A DNA stretch of 64,000 nt from Rhizobium leguminosarum (GTDB lineage: Bacteria; Pseudomonadota; Alphaproteobacteria; Rhizobiales; Rhizobiaceae), in contig NZ_LWBS01000121.1 in assembly GCF_001652265.1 (NCBI RefSeq), positions 54,590 through 118,589 on the forward strand. The letters run 5' to 3'. Below, piece after piece: positions 36,990 through 47,047 of this stretch. The notes beneath the pieces were generated by a model that searched no databases, was not told where the DNA came from, and was given only the letters and a program-made list of their open reading frames with translations. The translations under genes and the position numbers were made by a program. Numbering within the stretch: the stretch's first letter is position 1; every line of letters begins with the position of its first letter.

Positions 36990-38042
36990 TCAGAGTGAAA
37001 GCGGCGGCTCGGCCGGTTTCAGGAAATGCTCGACCGTTTGGGCCCTCACAGCCTCGACAGTTGCCGGCGACCATTGCGGATTGCGGTCCTTGTCGATGAC
37101 GGCGGCGCGGATACCCTCGAAGAAATCGGGATTATCAAGCATCTGCAGACAGGCGCCGAGTTCACGGCCGAGGCATTCGGCCAGCGAGGCGCTGCGGCGG
37201 CCGGCCCTCAGCAGCCGCAAAGCGAGCTTTAGGCTGGTCGGTGAACGCGTCAGCAGCACCCGGCGCGTCTCGGCGGCGAATTCGCCCTCCTCCGCGGCAA
37301 GCGCTGCCAGGATCTCCTCGACGCTGTCGAACCGAAATGCGCGATCGATCATCGCCGCGTTCTGCTTGAGCCGCCCTTCTCCTTGAGGTTCAGAAAGCGC
37401 CTGCAGCACGGCATCGACATCGCCGGATGAGCTGGCGCGCGGCAGGCCCGAGAGAGCGTCGACCACCTCGCCGAGCCGCGACGAAGCGATCTGGAGATCG
37501 GCAAGCCCAGCGTGGATCGCATCGGCAGCACCAATATCGAGCCCGGTCAGGCCGAGCCATGTTCCGGCTTCACCGGGCGCGCGTGGCAGTAGCCAGGTGG
37601 CGCCGACATCCGGGACATAGCCGATGCCGGTTTCGGGCATGGCCAGCCGTGTGCGCTCGGTGACGATGCGGTGGCGGCCGTGCGACGACAGGCCGACGCC
37701 GCCGCCCATGGTGATGCCGTCCATCAGCGCGACATAGGGTTTGGGGTAGGAGGCAATCATATGGTTGAGGCGGAATTCCTCACGCCAGAAGGTACCTGCG
37801 AGGCCATCGCCGGCGCGGGCGCTCTCATGCAGGGCGCGGACATCGCCGCCGGCACAGAAGCCGCGTTCACCCTCTCCCGTCGCCACGACGCCTGCCACCT
37901 CGGGGTCATCGGCAAAATCGTGAAGGGCCGCAGTAATCGCACCGATCATCGGCAGCGTCAGGCTGTTCAGCGCCCGCGGCCGGTTGAGCCGGATGACGCC
38001 CGCAGTCCCTCGCCGTTCAATGATGACTTCGCCGTCTTGCAT
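36990..38042 (-). CDS. 3-hydroxyisobutyryl-CoA hydrolase (enoyl-CoA hydratase/isomerase family)
   Basis: A 350-residue crotonase-fold protein. VIRLNRPRALNSL, then GFCAGGDVRALHESA, FRLNHMIASYPKPYVALMDGITMGGGVGLS and MPETGIGYVPDVGATWLL are the motifs of HIBCH-type hydrolases, which release 3-hydroxyisobutyrate from its CoA ester in valine breakdown. The length (about 350) and the ECH_2-type C-terminal region separate it from simple hydratases of about 260 residues. Cytoplasmic. Confidence 0.85.
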   Translation of the reverse strand: MQDGEVIIERRGTAGVIRLNRPRALNSLTLPMIGAITAALHDFADDPEVAGVVATGEGERGFCAGGDVRALHESARAGDGLAGTFWREEFRLNHMIASYPKPYVALMDGITMGGGVGLSSHGRHRIVTERTRLAMPETGIGYVPDVGATWLLPRAPGEAGTWLGLTGLDIGAADAIHAGLADLQIASSRLGEVVDALSGLPRASSSGDVDAVLQALSEPQGEGRLKQNAAMIDRAFRFDSVEEILAALAAEEGEFAAETRRVLLTRSPTSLKLALRLLRAGRRSASLAECLGRELGACLQMLDNPDFFEGIRAAVIDKDRNPQWSPATVEAVRAQTVEHFLKPAEPPLSL

Positions 38043-38124
38043 GGTTCACCTCAATTGTTACGACCATGAATAGACGACCACGTAGCTTCGCTCCAGTCGA
38101 TTTAAGACCGGTCGGGAGATTGGT

Positions 38125-40086
38125 TCAGGCAGACAGCGAATTGCGGGCGGAGGCTTCGGCCTCGCACCGGGCGGCGTAATCGATGGCAAGTTCGAGCGGC
38201 AGCGGCCGCGAGAAATGATAGCCCTGGGCCAGACGAACGCCCATCGCCTTCAATCCCTCGGCGATCTCTTCGCTTTCGACGCCTTCGGCGACGGAGGCAA
38301 TGCCGAGATTCTGGCAGAGATTGGCGACCGAGCGGGTGATGTTCATACAGCGGGCGTCGCGATCGAAATTCATCACGAAGGACTTGTCGATCTTCAGCTT
38401 GTCGAAGGCGAGACGATGAATATGGCTGAGGCTCGAATAGCCGGTGCCGAAATCATCAAGCGCGATCGAGATGCCGGCAGCGCGCAGCATTGATATCACC
38501 TGGTCGGCGGTGTCGAAATCGGAGAGCAGTGCTGTCTCGGTAATCTCGAATTCGATGCGCCTGGGATCGATACCGGAGCGGGTGATCATGGCAAGCAGCG
38601 CCATCGAGGTTTCGTGGTCGCAGATATCGCGCGCCGAGAGATTGAAGGACAGCCTGAGATGCCGTGGAATGATCGCCAGCGCTTCGAGCGCCTTGGCGAA
38701 GAGGATGCGTGTCATGCGGCCGATGACCGCCGTGCGCTCGGCAGCGGGGATGAAGGCGTCTGGGCTGATACGGCCGAAGCGGGCGCTGTCCCAGCGGGCA
38801 AGCGCCTCGTAAGCGACGACGCGGCCGCTCTTCAATTCGACGATCGGCTGATAGTCGAGTTTTAATTCCTTGGCGAAATCGTTCGCCTGCAGCTCGAGTT
38901 CGATCAGGTGGCGCTGCGTCAGGATCTTCTCGTGCTCGGCCGAGAAGAATTCGACGCCGCTGCTGCGCTTGCTCTTGACCTGGTAGAGGGCGAAATCCGC
39001 TTTCTCGTAGAGATCCTCGGCGGTGTATGCGCCGATATCGGGGTAGACGATGCCGCAGGAGCCGAAGACGCGGACCGAACCGTCGGGGATTTCGAAAGGG
39101 TCGCGGACGGCAGCACAAAGCGCCTGGCCGAGATCGGCGATCGCCTGGCGTGTCATCGAGCAGGGAAAGATGATGCCGAACTCATCGCCGCCAAGACGGG
39201 AGACAATGCCCTCTTCGCCGACCAGCGCGACGAAGCGGCGGGCCGTCTCCTTGAGGACGAGATCGCCGGCGGCATGGCCAAAGACGTCGTTGACGGGCTT
39301 GAAGCCGTCGAGATCGAGAATGCCGAGGACGGGTGGCGAGGATGGATCCTTCTGCAGCCGTTTTTCCAGCGAGAGAAAGAAACTGCGGCGATTGGCAAGG
39401 CCGGTCAACTGGTCATGCAGGGCATTGCGGCTGTTGACGAGGTTCAGTTCCTCGGCTTCCGCCTGCTTCTGCTTCAGTTCCTCGGTCAATTGCACGAGAC
39501 CCACGAAATTCTGGAAATAGCTGTTGATCACCCTGAGGAAGGGCAGGATCAGGAAGAGGCCGCTGACGGCGGTCGCGACAAAAACGGGATTGCCCGAGAA
39601 CATGAAGGTGGCGATCATGGCCGAGAAGGTGATGACCGTGGTGAGGGCCGCCGCCATCGGCAGGTGCATCAGACAAAAGATGCAAGAGATGCCCGTCACG
39701 ACGAGGAAATAGGCGATCTGGCCCTGCTGGGAAGCATCGCCATATTGGTAAAGCGCAATCGCCCAGCCGCCGAAAGCGACGGCCAGGATGCCGGCCCCCG
39801 ATATCGTCACTTTCATCAGCCTGTAGGCCCGCTCGGCGGTCACATCTTCCTTGCCCCGGATCTCCCACCAGCAGAGACGGAAGACGCAGACGACGCTCAA
39901 GACCACTGGAATGTAGAGCGAGAGCCAAAGGGGTGCGGATTTGAGGTGGGTGATCGCCACCGCAAGAGCGTTGATGATCAGCAGGACATAGAGAATGGGG
40001 ATCTGCGACGACAAGGCCCGGAACTGCGCCGTCAGAAGCGTCGGATTGTCTTTTTGCAGCTGCAATGAGGCCAGAAAGTTCTTCAT
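38125..40086 (-). CDS. Membrane GGDEF-EAL protein (c-di-GMP turnover)
   Basis: A 653-residue protein. Five or six membrane helices fill residues about 30-190. A short coiled coil (TEELKQKQAEAEELN) leads to the GGDEF domain with an intact GGDEF at about 299-303, then an EAL domain with YEALARWDS (about 426-434), NLSARDICD, FEITETALL and DDFGTGYSSLSHIHRL. Both motifs look intact, so it could both make and degrade c-di-GMP, or one half may be regulatory. The start at 40086 is favoured by AAAGGAGACG; the in-frame codon at 40143 lacks this. Confidence 0.9.
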   Translation of the reverse strand: MKNFLASLQLQKDNPTLLTAQFRALSSQIPILYVLLIINALAVAITHLKSAPLWLSLYIPVVLSVVCVFRLCWWEIRGKEDVTAERAYRLMKVTISGAGILAVAFGGWAIALYQYGDASQQGQIAYFLVVTGISCIFCLMHLPMAAALTTVITFSAMIATFMFSGNPVFVATAVSGLFLILPFLRVINSYFQNFVGLVQLTEELKQKQAEAEELNLVNSRNALHDQLTGLANRRSFFLSLEKRLQKDPSSPPVLGILDLDGFKPVNDVFGHAAGDLVLKETARRFVALVGEEGIVSRLGGDEFGIIFPCSMTRQAIADLGQALCAAVRDPFEIPDGSVRVFGSCGIVYPDIGAYTAEDLYEKADFALYQVKSKRSSGVEFFSAEHEKILTQRHLIELELQANDFAKELKLDYQPIVELKSGRVVAYEALARWDSARFGRISPDAFIPAAERTAVIGRMTRILFAKALEALAIIPRHLRLSFNLSARDICDHETSMALLAMITRSGIDPRRIEFEITETALLSDFDTADQVISMLRAAGISIALDDFGTGYSSLSHIHRLAFDKLKIDKSFVMNFDRDARCMNITRSVANLCQNLGIASVAEGVESEEIAEGLKAMGVRLAQGYHFSRPLPLELAIDYAARCEAEASARNSLSA

Positions 40087-40194
40087 CGTCTCCTTTCCGT
40101 CGGCCAGGGCCAGCCAGAGAAAGCTTGATTTTTCCTTATTCACGTCACGGCATGCGGTCCCCGCAGGCGCGGGGATGGTAAATAGGCTTCTGCA

Positions 40195-41229
40195 TCAGAA
40201 CGAAGCGGCGGCCAATGCCCGGTGGATGCTATGCAGGTCGTCGACGCTCTTGTTCGACAGGAACAGTTCCCAATCGAGCGAGCTCTGGACGATGGTTTCC
40301 AGAGAATCGTATCTAGGCTTCCAGTCGAGCACCTGCCGGGCGAGCGAAGCGTCTGCGACGACGCTTGCCGAATCGCCGGCGCGCCGCGGCGCCATGTGGA
40401 TCTTGAAGGAATGCCCGTGCAGGCGGGTGACCATGTTCAGCACGTCGAGCACCGAATAGCCGCTGCCATAACCGCAATTGGCAACGAGCGAGCCCTTGTC
40501 CCTGCGCAGGTGCTGCAGCGCTTTCAGATGCGCATCCGTGAGATCGCTGACGTGGATGTAGTCGCGCACGCCGGTACCGTCATGGGTGGGATAGTCGATG
40601 CCGTAGACATTGACACTGTCGCGCCTGCCGAGCGCTGCCTCGCAGGCGACCTTGATGAGGTGCGTGGCGCCTGAGGTCGACTGGCCGGCACGGTGATGCG
40701 GGTCGGCGCCGGCGACGTTGAAATAGCGCAGCGCGACATAGTTGAAATCATAGGCGGCGGCGGCATCGCGCAGCATGAACTCGGTCATCAGCTTCGACTG
40801 GCCGTAAGGATTTTCCGGATTGAGAGGGGCCGTCTCCTTCACCGGCAGGTCGGTCTTTTGCTGACCGTAGACGGCCGCCGTCGAGGAGAAGACGAAGTTG
40901 CGGATACCGGCCTTGACCGAAGCACTCAGCAACGCCCGGGTCTTGCCGGAATTGTTGTCGTAGTAGGAGAGCGGATCGGTGACCGAGACCGGGACGACGG
41001 CGGAACCGGCGAAATGGATGATCGCCTCGATGTCGTTTTCTATGAAGACCTTTTTCAATATGTCGGGATCGGCAATGTCGCCGAGATAGAAACGCGCCGC
41101 CGGCGCCACGGCCCAGCGAAAGCCCGTGGAGAGGCGGTCGAGCACGACCACGTCCTCGCCCGCATCGAGCAGCGCCCAAACCATGTGACTGCCGATATAT
41201 CCGGCCCCGCCCGTCACCAAAACCGCCAT
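40195..41229 (-). CDS. galE: UDP-glucose 4-epimerase
   Basis: A 344-residue extended SDR enzyme. VTGGAGYIGSH (4-14) binds NAD, FSSTAAVYG supplies the Ser/Thr, and the catalytic YGQSK follows; GYGSGYSVLDV and RAGDSASVVAD match GalE C-terminal motifs. It interconverts UDP-glucose and UDP-galactose for exopolysaccharide and LPS (in rhizobia also called exoB). The start at ATG 41229 is supported by the nucleotide-binding motif position. Confidence 0.92.
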   Translation of the reverse strand: MAVLVTGGAGYIGSHMVWALLDAGEDVVVLDRLSTGFRWAVAPAARFYLGDIADPDILKKVFIENDIEAIIHFAGSAVVPVSVTDPLSYYDNNSGKTRALLSASVKAGIRNFVFSSTAAVYGQQKTDLPVKETAPLNPENPYGQSKLMTEFMLRDAAAAYDFNYVALRYFNVAGADPHHRAGQSTSGATHLIKVACEAALGRRDSVNVYGIDYPTHDGTGVRDYIHVSDLTDAHLKALQHLRRDKGSLVANCGYGSGYSVLDVLNMVTRLHGHSFKIHMAPRRAGDSASVVADASLARQVLDWKPRYDSLETIVQSSLDWELFLSNKSVDDLHSIHRALAAASF

Positions 41230-41427
41230 GTCCCGCGTCCCTGCTTTCGTTTTTATAAGCAGGGGCATCAGGCGCCGGTTTTTCTTTCCAATTTTCTTAT
41301 CGAACGGCCATTGGAAGGCCCGTGAACGGGTATGTTTGGAGTCGTGGTTAGAGGCCGATTTCGGGCTTTGCTAGAGTTTTATCGATCCGGCGATTCCGGC
41401 ACAAAATCGCGGCATTCGCGGCTGATG

Positions 41428-41539
41428 GCTGCCCCTCACCCTAACCCTCTCCCCGTTCTGACGGGGCGAGGGGACGTGCCATGCGGGACGTTGGCGAGGG
41501 ACGGAGAGGGCGCAGCATACAGCCGGATGAGGGGCAGCC
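41428..41539. repeat. RIME-like mosaic palindrome
   Basis: An element of about 110 bp bounded by inverted ends (GGCTGCCCCTCACC and ATGAGGGGCAGCC) with an inner CTCTCCCCGTTC/GGGGCGAGGGG hairpin. A close relative in the opposite order lies at 63657-63789. It is of the rhizobial intergenic mosaic type. Confidence 0.75.
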
Positions 41540-41595
41540 CTCGCCGATCTCCTGGGCCGTGGATGACGCTCCTTTTCGCAGCAGGCCGACTGATG

Positions 41596-42762
41596 TCAGA
41601 GCTTGAGGATATAGTCGCAGAGACGCTCGGCCGCGGTCGCCACCTGCGCGGGGTCGCGCAGGAAACAGGCGCGCAGGAAGAGTTCGCCGCCTCGGCCGAA
41701 AGCAGTTCCGGGGGCAAGGCCAACGCCGGTCTTGTCGACGATATCGAGCGCTGCACTGCGGCTATCGGCGACGCCGTCGATCTTCAGGAAGGCGTAGATC
41801 GCGCCGTCCGGCTTCAGCGTCTCGACGCGGTTGGTGGCGACAAGCGCATCGCAGAGAATATCGCGGGAGCGGGCCGCCTTGGCGATATTGGCGGCGACGA
41901 AATCGTCGCCTTGATCAAGGGCTGCGACGGCGCCCTTCTGCATGAACTGCGCCACCCCCGATGTCGAATACTGGATGAGGTTTTCGAGCACTTGGCCCAT
42001 CGCAGGGGGTGCTGCGATCCAGCCGACGCGCCAGCCGGTCATCGACCAGTTCTTCGAGAAGGAATTGACGAAGATGACCTTGTCGCCCTCTTCCATCACA
42101 TCGAGGAAAGAGGGTGCGCGGCCGCCGGCAAAATAGTAGCGGGCGTAGATTTCATCCGCCATGATCCAGAGGTCATGCCTGCGGGCAAGCGCCAGGATAT
42201 CGCCAAGATCCTGCTTCGTCGCCGTCCAGCCCGTCGGGTTCGACGGCGTGTTGATGAAGATGCCCTTGGTCTTCGGGGTGATCGCGGTTTCGATGCGGTT
42301 CAGATCGACCGCCCATTTACCGCCTTCGAACTGTAGCTCGACACTGAGCGAGCGCGCGCCGGATATTTCGAGAGCGGCGGCGATATTCGGCCAGGAGGGG
42401 GAGAGGTAAACAAGCTCGTCGCCCGGCGAGGTCAGCGCCTGCACGGCGATCTGGATCGCCTGCATGCCGGAACCGGTGACGTAGAAATGCTCGACCGCAA
42501 GCCGGATTCCGAAATGCCTGGTGTAATAATCGGACAGCGCCTGGCGAAGCTCCGGAATGCCGCGCTGCCAGGTATAGAAGGTCTCGCCGGCGGCAAGCGC
42601 GTCCATTGCCGCCTGGCTGATGAAATCCGGCGTCGGCAGATCGCCTTCACCCACCCAGAGCGGCAGCAGGCCTTCGCGGCCACGGGCATAATTGACGACT
42701 TCGACGATCCCGCTTTCGGGCGCCGCCAAGGCGCGCGGGCTGAGGCTGCTGACGATCGACAT
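41596..42762 (-). CDS. Class I/II PLP-dependent aminotransferase
   Basis: A 388-residue enzyme. PLP-binding features are N175 (NTPSNPTGW), D203 and Y206 (MADEIYARY), the Schiff-base K237 (NSFSKNWSMTGWR) and a late arginine (FLRACF). This is the aspartate/aromatic aminotransferase fold. The exact substrate cannot be read from the sequence. It is a single gene between galE and mscL. Cytoplasmic. Confidence 0.88.
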   Translation of the reverse strand: MSIVSSLSPRALAAPESGIVEVVNYARGREGLLPLWVGEGDLPTPDFISQAAMDALAAGETFYTWQRGIPELRQALSDYYTRHFGIRLAVEHFYVTGSGMQAIQIAVQALTSPGDELVYLSPSWPNIAAALEISGARSLSVELQFEGGKWAVDLNRIETAITPKTKGIFINTPSNPTGWTATKQDLGDILALARRHDLWIMADEIYARYYFAGGRAPSFLDVMEEGDKVIFVNSFSKNWSMTGWRVGWIAAPPAMGQVLENLIQYSTSGVAQFMQKGAVAALDQGDDFVAANIAKAARSRDILCDALVATNRVETLKPDGAIYAFLKIDGVADSRSAALDIVDKTGVGLAPGTAFGRGGELFLRACFLRDPAQVATAAERLCDYILKL

Positions 42763-42868
42763 GCATATCTCCGGTTTCCGCCTTCATAGAGGATTTGCGC
42801 CGGCAAATCTCATGACATCCAGTGATGGCCTATCGATTTTCGTGATGATTGAGCCGGAGCGGACGGGA

Positions 42869-43306
42869 TCAAGCCGTCGGGCGCTTGGCGAGAAGATCGC
42901 GGATTTCCGTCAGCAGCTGAACGTCTGCCGGCGGCGGCGGCAACTCTTCCGGTGCGGCCTTTTCCTGGCGCTCGACCTGGGCACGCAGGGTGTTCACGCC
43001 CTTGACCATCAGGAAGATGATCCAGGCGAGAATGAGGAAGTTGATGAGCACGGTGAGGAAACTGCCATAGGCAAAGACCGCTCCCTGGGCGCGGGCGGCG
43101 GCAAGTGTCGGCGCGTTGACGGCCGACGAGAGTGGGAGGAAGTAATTCGAAAAATCGAAGCCGCCGAAAATGGCACCGACGATCGGCATGATAAGGTCAT
43201 CCACCAAAGATTTGACGATGCCACCGAAGGCGCCGCCGATGATGACGCCGACCGCAAGATCCATGACATTGCCGCGGGCGATAAAGGCCTTGAACTCATT
43301 GATCAT
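42869..43306 (-). CDS. mscL: Large-conductance mechanosensitive channel MscL
   Basis: A 145-residue protein. [41 protein letters not shown] is the MscL N-terminus and first transmembrane helix; FGSFLT-like [25 protein letters not shown] is the second. The C-terminus is a charged helix ([15 protein letters not shown]). It opens at high membrane tension on hypo-osmotic shock. The start ATG 43306 is fixed by the conserved N-terminus. Confidence 0.95.
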   Translation of the reverse strand: MINEFKAFIARGNVMDLAVGVIIGGAFGGIVKSLVDDLIMPIVGAIFGGFDFSNYFLPLSSAVNAPTLAAARAQGAVFAYGSFLTVLINFLILAWIIFLMVKGVNTLRAQVERQEKAAPEELPPPPADVQLLTEIRDLLAKRPTA

Positions 43307-43513
43307 CGGATCCGTCTCCCTTCGATACAATTGTTTTTATTAGCTACATCTTCATTGCAATTAATCAATCGGCAATCGTTATTATTTGGGGATACCCCCG
43401 TGCGGTCTTTGACTTAAGGCCTAGACCGGCGGGAATTCTCAAAGTGCCTGAAATAACTTAAGCTGACCGATGTTGCGGGAGGTCCCGGCGGGTTTTCCGC
43501 CGGCGGAGGGTCA

Positions 43514-46500
43514 ATGCTTCCAGGCTGGGTCATATTCGCGTCTGCCTTCGGCTATCTGCTCCTGCTTTTCGCCGTGGCAAGCTATGGCGACCGCAAGAAC
43601 CGCGGCCAGGGCATGCGGAAAGGCGGCCCGGGCACGCTGGAAGGCGGATGGCCGGTGGTCTATGCGCTAAGCCTTGCGATCTACTGCACTTCCTGGACCT
43701 ATTTCGGCAGCGTCGGGCTTGCGGCGCAGCGGGGCCCGGAATTTGCCGGCATCTATATCGGCCCGATCCTGGTCTTCACGCTCGGCATGCCGCTGCTTCG
43801 CCGTATCATCGAGCTTGCCAAGGCGGAGAAGCTCACATCGGTTGCAGACTTCGTCGCCGCCCGCTACGGCAAGAACTCGACGGTCGCAACGATCGTCGCA
43901 TTGATCTCGCTGATCGGCGCCATTCCTTATATTGCGCTGCAGCTCAAAGCGATCTCCAGCACCGTCAGCGCCATGGTCAATCCGTCCGATTACGGCATCG
44001 GCAGCGGCAATCTCTATTTCCTCGACCTGCCGCTCGTCGCAACGCTGGTGCTTGCCTGCTTCGCCATCATGTTCGGCACGCGGCATACGGATGCGACGGA
44101 GCATCAGGACGGCCTCATCCTCGCCGTTTCGATGGAATCGGTGGTCAAGCTCGTCGCCTTCCTGACGGCCGGCGTCTGCGTCATCTGGTTTCTCTTCGAT
44201 GGCCCGACCGATCTCTGGCGCAAGACCATCGACAATGAGCTGGTCATGTCGGCGCTCAGCTACCACACGCCGATCAGCCGCTGGATCACCCTGATCATCT
44301 TGTCGGCCTTTGCGATCATCCTGCTGCCGCGGCAATTCCACGTGACGGTTGTCGAAAACCGAACCCCGAAACAGCTGAAACTCGCGGGCTTCCTGTTTCC
44401 CACCTATCTCATATCAATCAATCTCTTCGTGCTGCCGGTGGCGATCGGCGGGCTGTTGACCTTCGGCGGCAGCGGCAATGCCGATTTCTACATGCTGTCA
44501 CTGCCGCTTGCCGGCCAGATGCCCGTCATTTCGCTGATCATCTTCATCGGCGGTTTCTCCGCCGCAACGGCGATGGTCATCGTCGATTCCGTCGCGCTGT
44601 CGATCATGGTGTCGAACGACATCATCATGCCGATCTTCCTCAGGCGCAAACTCGCCGGCCGCGCCAGCCAGCGCGACAATTTCGCCAAGACGCTGCTCAA
44701 CATCCGCCGCAGCGCCATTTTCGCCGTGCTGCTGTTCGGCTACGCCTATTACCGTTCGACCGACAGCACCGCCGGCCTTGCCTCGATCGGTCTTCTTTCC
44801 TTTGCGGCGATCGCGCAAATCGCCCCGGCGCTGTTCGGCGGGCTGATCTGGCGGCGAGCGAACGCGCGCGGCGCGATCCTCGGGCTGACCTCCGGTTTCG
44901 TCATCTGGATCTACCTGCTGTTCCTACCCTCGCTCGGCGGCCCCGATTATTCCTATGTGGCGAGCGCCGTGCTCGGCTTCATCTTCCCCGGGACGACATT
45001 GTTCACCGCAGCCGACGCCGATCCGCTGGTCAATGCGACAGCGATGAGCCTGCTCGTCAACACCGCCTTCTTTATTGTCGGCTCGCTCACCCGCAACGCC
45101 AGGCCGCTGGAACGCATCCAGGCCGGCATCTTCGTCAAGCGGCATTCGCGCTCACAATTTGCCACGCGCGGCTGGAAGACCCGCATCAGCGTCGGCGATC
45201 TCAAGGCGGCGATCTCGCGCTATCTCGGCGAAGAGCGCATGCAGCGCTCATTGACGACCTACGAACAAAGCTCCGGCCGCAAGCTGGAGGACGAACAGCC
45301 GGCAGACATGGCGCTCATCCATTTCAGCGAACAGCTGCTCGGCAGCGCCATCGGCTCGTCTTCGGCCCGGCTGGTGCTGTCGTTGATCCTGCAGAAGATC
45401 GAGGATGCCTCTTCCGATACCGCCTGGCTGCTCGACCAGGCGAGCGAGGCACTGCAATATAACCAGGACATGCTGCAGACGGCACTTTCGCAGATGGATC
45501 AGGGCATTGCGGTCTTCGACAGTTCCAACCGGCTGACGATCTGGAACCGGCGCTTCCGGCAATTGCTGGATCTGCCGGAAAGTGCCGGCCAGGTCGGTTT
45601 TCCCTTGTCCGAAATCGTCACCACACTCAGCCAGCGCGGCGACATCGCGCCCGACGATCTCAGCCAGACGGTGCGGCATTTCCTGACGCTCGACAAACCT
45701 TTTTCGCTGGTGCTCGGCGGCGGCGAGCGGATCATCGAGGTGCGCTCCAACGCCATGCCCGACAAGGGCATCGTCGCCACCTTCACCGACATCACCCAGC
45801 GCGTGAGTGCCGACCAGGCGCTGAAACAGGCGAATGAGACTCTGGAGCAGCGCGTTGCCGAACGTACGGCCGAGCTTACCCGCGTCAACCACGAACTCGG
45901 CGAGGCACGCGCCGCCGCCGACGAAGCGAATATTGGTAAGACGCGCTTTTTTGCCGCCGCCGGCCACGATATCCTGCAGCCGCTCAATGCCGCCAGGCTC
46001 TATTCCTCGGCATTGGTCGAGCGCATGGCGCAATCCGACAACAGTTCGATCGTGCGCAACATCGATTCCGCGCTGGAATCGGTCGAGACCATTCTCGGCG
46101 CGGTGCTCGATATCTCCAGGCTCGATACCGGCGCCATGCGGCCGCGGCTCGCCTCGGTCGCGCTGTCCGACCTGCTGGAGCGTATCCAGACGGATTTCGC
46201 GCCGATCGCCCGCGAAAAACAGCTGAAGCTGGTGGTGATGCCGACGTCGCTCAGGGTCCGTTCCGATCCCAACCTGCTGCGCCGGCTGGTGCAGAACCTT
46301 GTCTCCAACGCCATCAAATATACGATCAACGGCAAGGTGCTGGTTGGGGCGCGGCGGCGCGGCAACCAGGTGATCATCCAAGTGATCGATTCAGGCATCG
46401 GCATTCCGCCGTCGAAATTCCGCACCGTGTTCAAGGAATTCGCGCGGCTGGACGAAGGCGCGAAGACCGCTTCCGGCCTCGGGCTCGGCCTGTCGATCGT

Positions 46501-47038
46501 CGACCGCATCGCCCGCGTGCTCAACCATCCGGTCGAGCTACAGTCGACGCATGGCAAAGGCACGGAATTCCGGATCGCCATGCCGCTCGACGTCTCGCGC
46601 CCAGCCGCGGCCGCAGCGGCAATCACCCCTGCCGACCGTCCGGGGCAGTCGCTGAGCGGGTTGAAGATCCTCTGCATCGACAATGAGCCGAAGATCCTCG
46701 AAGGGATGCGGCTCCTGATCAGCGGCTGGGGCTGCGAGGTGGCGGCGCTGGATTGCCTCGCCGACGTGATATCAAGCGACGGTCGGGACGGACCGCCAGA
46801 TATCGTCATCGCCGATTATCATCTCGGCGACGGCACCGGCATTGCCGCTATTCTGCATCTGCGCCGGCAATTCGGCGCCGATATTCCCGCTTTGCTGATC
46901 ACGGCCGACCGCACGCCGGAGGTGCGCAGCGAGGCCGAGCGATACGGCATCGCCGTTCAGCACAAACCGGTGCGGCCGGCGGCGCTGCGCGCCTATATCA
47001 CCCAGATTTCCGGCCTCAAGCGCGCAGCCGCAGAGTAA
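43514..47038 (+). CDS. SSS-transporter/hybrid histidine kinase (CbrA/NahK-type)
   Basis: A 1174-residue fusion. Residues about 1-500 hold some 13 membrane helices of the sodium:solute symporter family; a PAS-like region (ALSQMDQGIAVFDSSNRLTIWNRRFRQLL) is near 655-685; the HisKA box AAGHDILQPLNAARL has its His near 818; HATPase motifs are VSNAIKYT and GLGLSIVDRIA; a receiver domain (LKILCIDNEPKILEG, IADYHLGDGTG with Asp near 1100) ends the protein. It probably senses a transported solute and signals through a partner regulator not present here. GGAGGGTCA precedes the ATG. Confidence 0.9.
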   Translation: MLPGWVIFASAFGYLLLLFAVASYGDRKNRGQGMRKGGPGTLEGGWPVVYALSLAIYCTSWTYFGSVGLAAQRGPEFAGIYIGPILVFTLGMPLLRRIIELAKAEKLTSVADFVAARYGKNSTVATIVALISLIGAIPYIALQLKAISSTVSAMVNPSDYGIGSGNLYFLDLPLVATLVLACFAIMFGTRHTDATEHQDGLILAVSMESVVKLVAFLTAGVCVIWFLFDGPTDLWRKTIDNELVMSALSYHTPISRWITLIILSAFAIILLPRQFHVTVVENRTPKQLKLAGFLFPTYLISINLFVLPVAIGGLLTFGGSGNADFYMLSLPLAGQMPVISLIIFIGGFSAATAMVIVDSVALSIMVSNDIIMPIFLRRKLAGRASQRDNFAKTLLNIRRSAIFAVLLFGYAYYRSTDSTAGLASIGLLSFAAIAQIAPALFGGLIWRRANARGAILGLTSGFVIWIYLLFLPSLGGPDYSYVASAVLGFIFPGTTLFTAADADPLVNATAMSLLVNTAFFIVGSLTRNARPLERIQAGIFVKRHSRSQFATRGWKTRISVGDLKAAISRYLGEERMQRSLTTYEQSSGRKLEDEQPADMALIHFSEQLLGSAIGSSSARLVLSLILQKIEDASSDTAWLLDQASEALQYNQDMLQTALSQMDQGIAVFDSSNRLTIWNRRFRQLLDLPESAGQVGFPLSEIVTTLSQRGDIAPDDLSQTVRHFLTLDKPFSLVLGGGERIIEVRSNAMPDKGIVATFTDITQRVSADQALKQANETLEQRVAERTAELTRVNHELGEARAAADEANIGKTRFFAAAGHDILQPLNAARLYSSALVERMAQSDNSSIVRNIDSALESVETILGAVLDISRLDTGAMRPRLASVALSDLLERIQTDFAPIAREKQLKLVVMPTSLRVRSDPNLLRRLVQNLVSNAIKYTINGKVLVGARRRGNQVIIQVIDSGIGIPPSKFRTVFKEFARLDEGAKTASGLGLGLSIVDRIARVLNHPVELQSTHGKGTEFRIAMPLDVSRPAAAAAAITPADRPGQSLSGLKILCIDNEPKILEGMRLLISGWGCEVAALDCLADVISSDGRDGPPDIVIADYHLGDGTGIAAILHLRRQFGADIPALLITADRTPEVRSEAERYGIAVQHKPVRPAALRAYITQISGLKRAAAE

Positions 47039-47047
47039 AAGACACGC

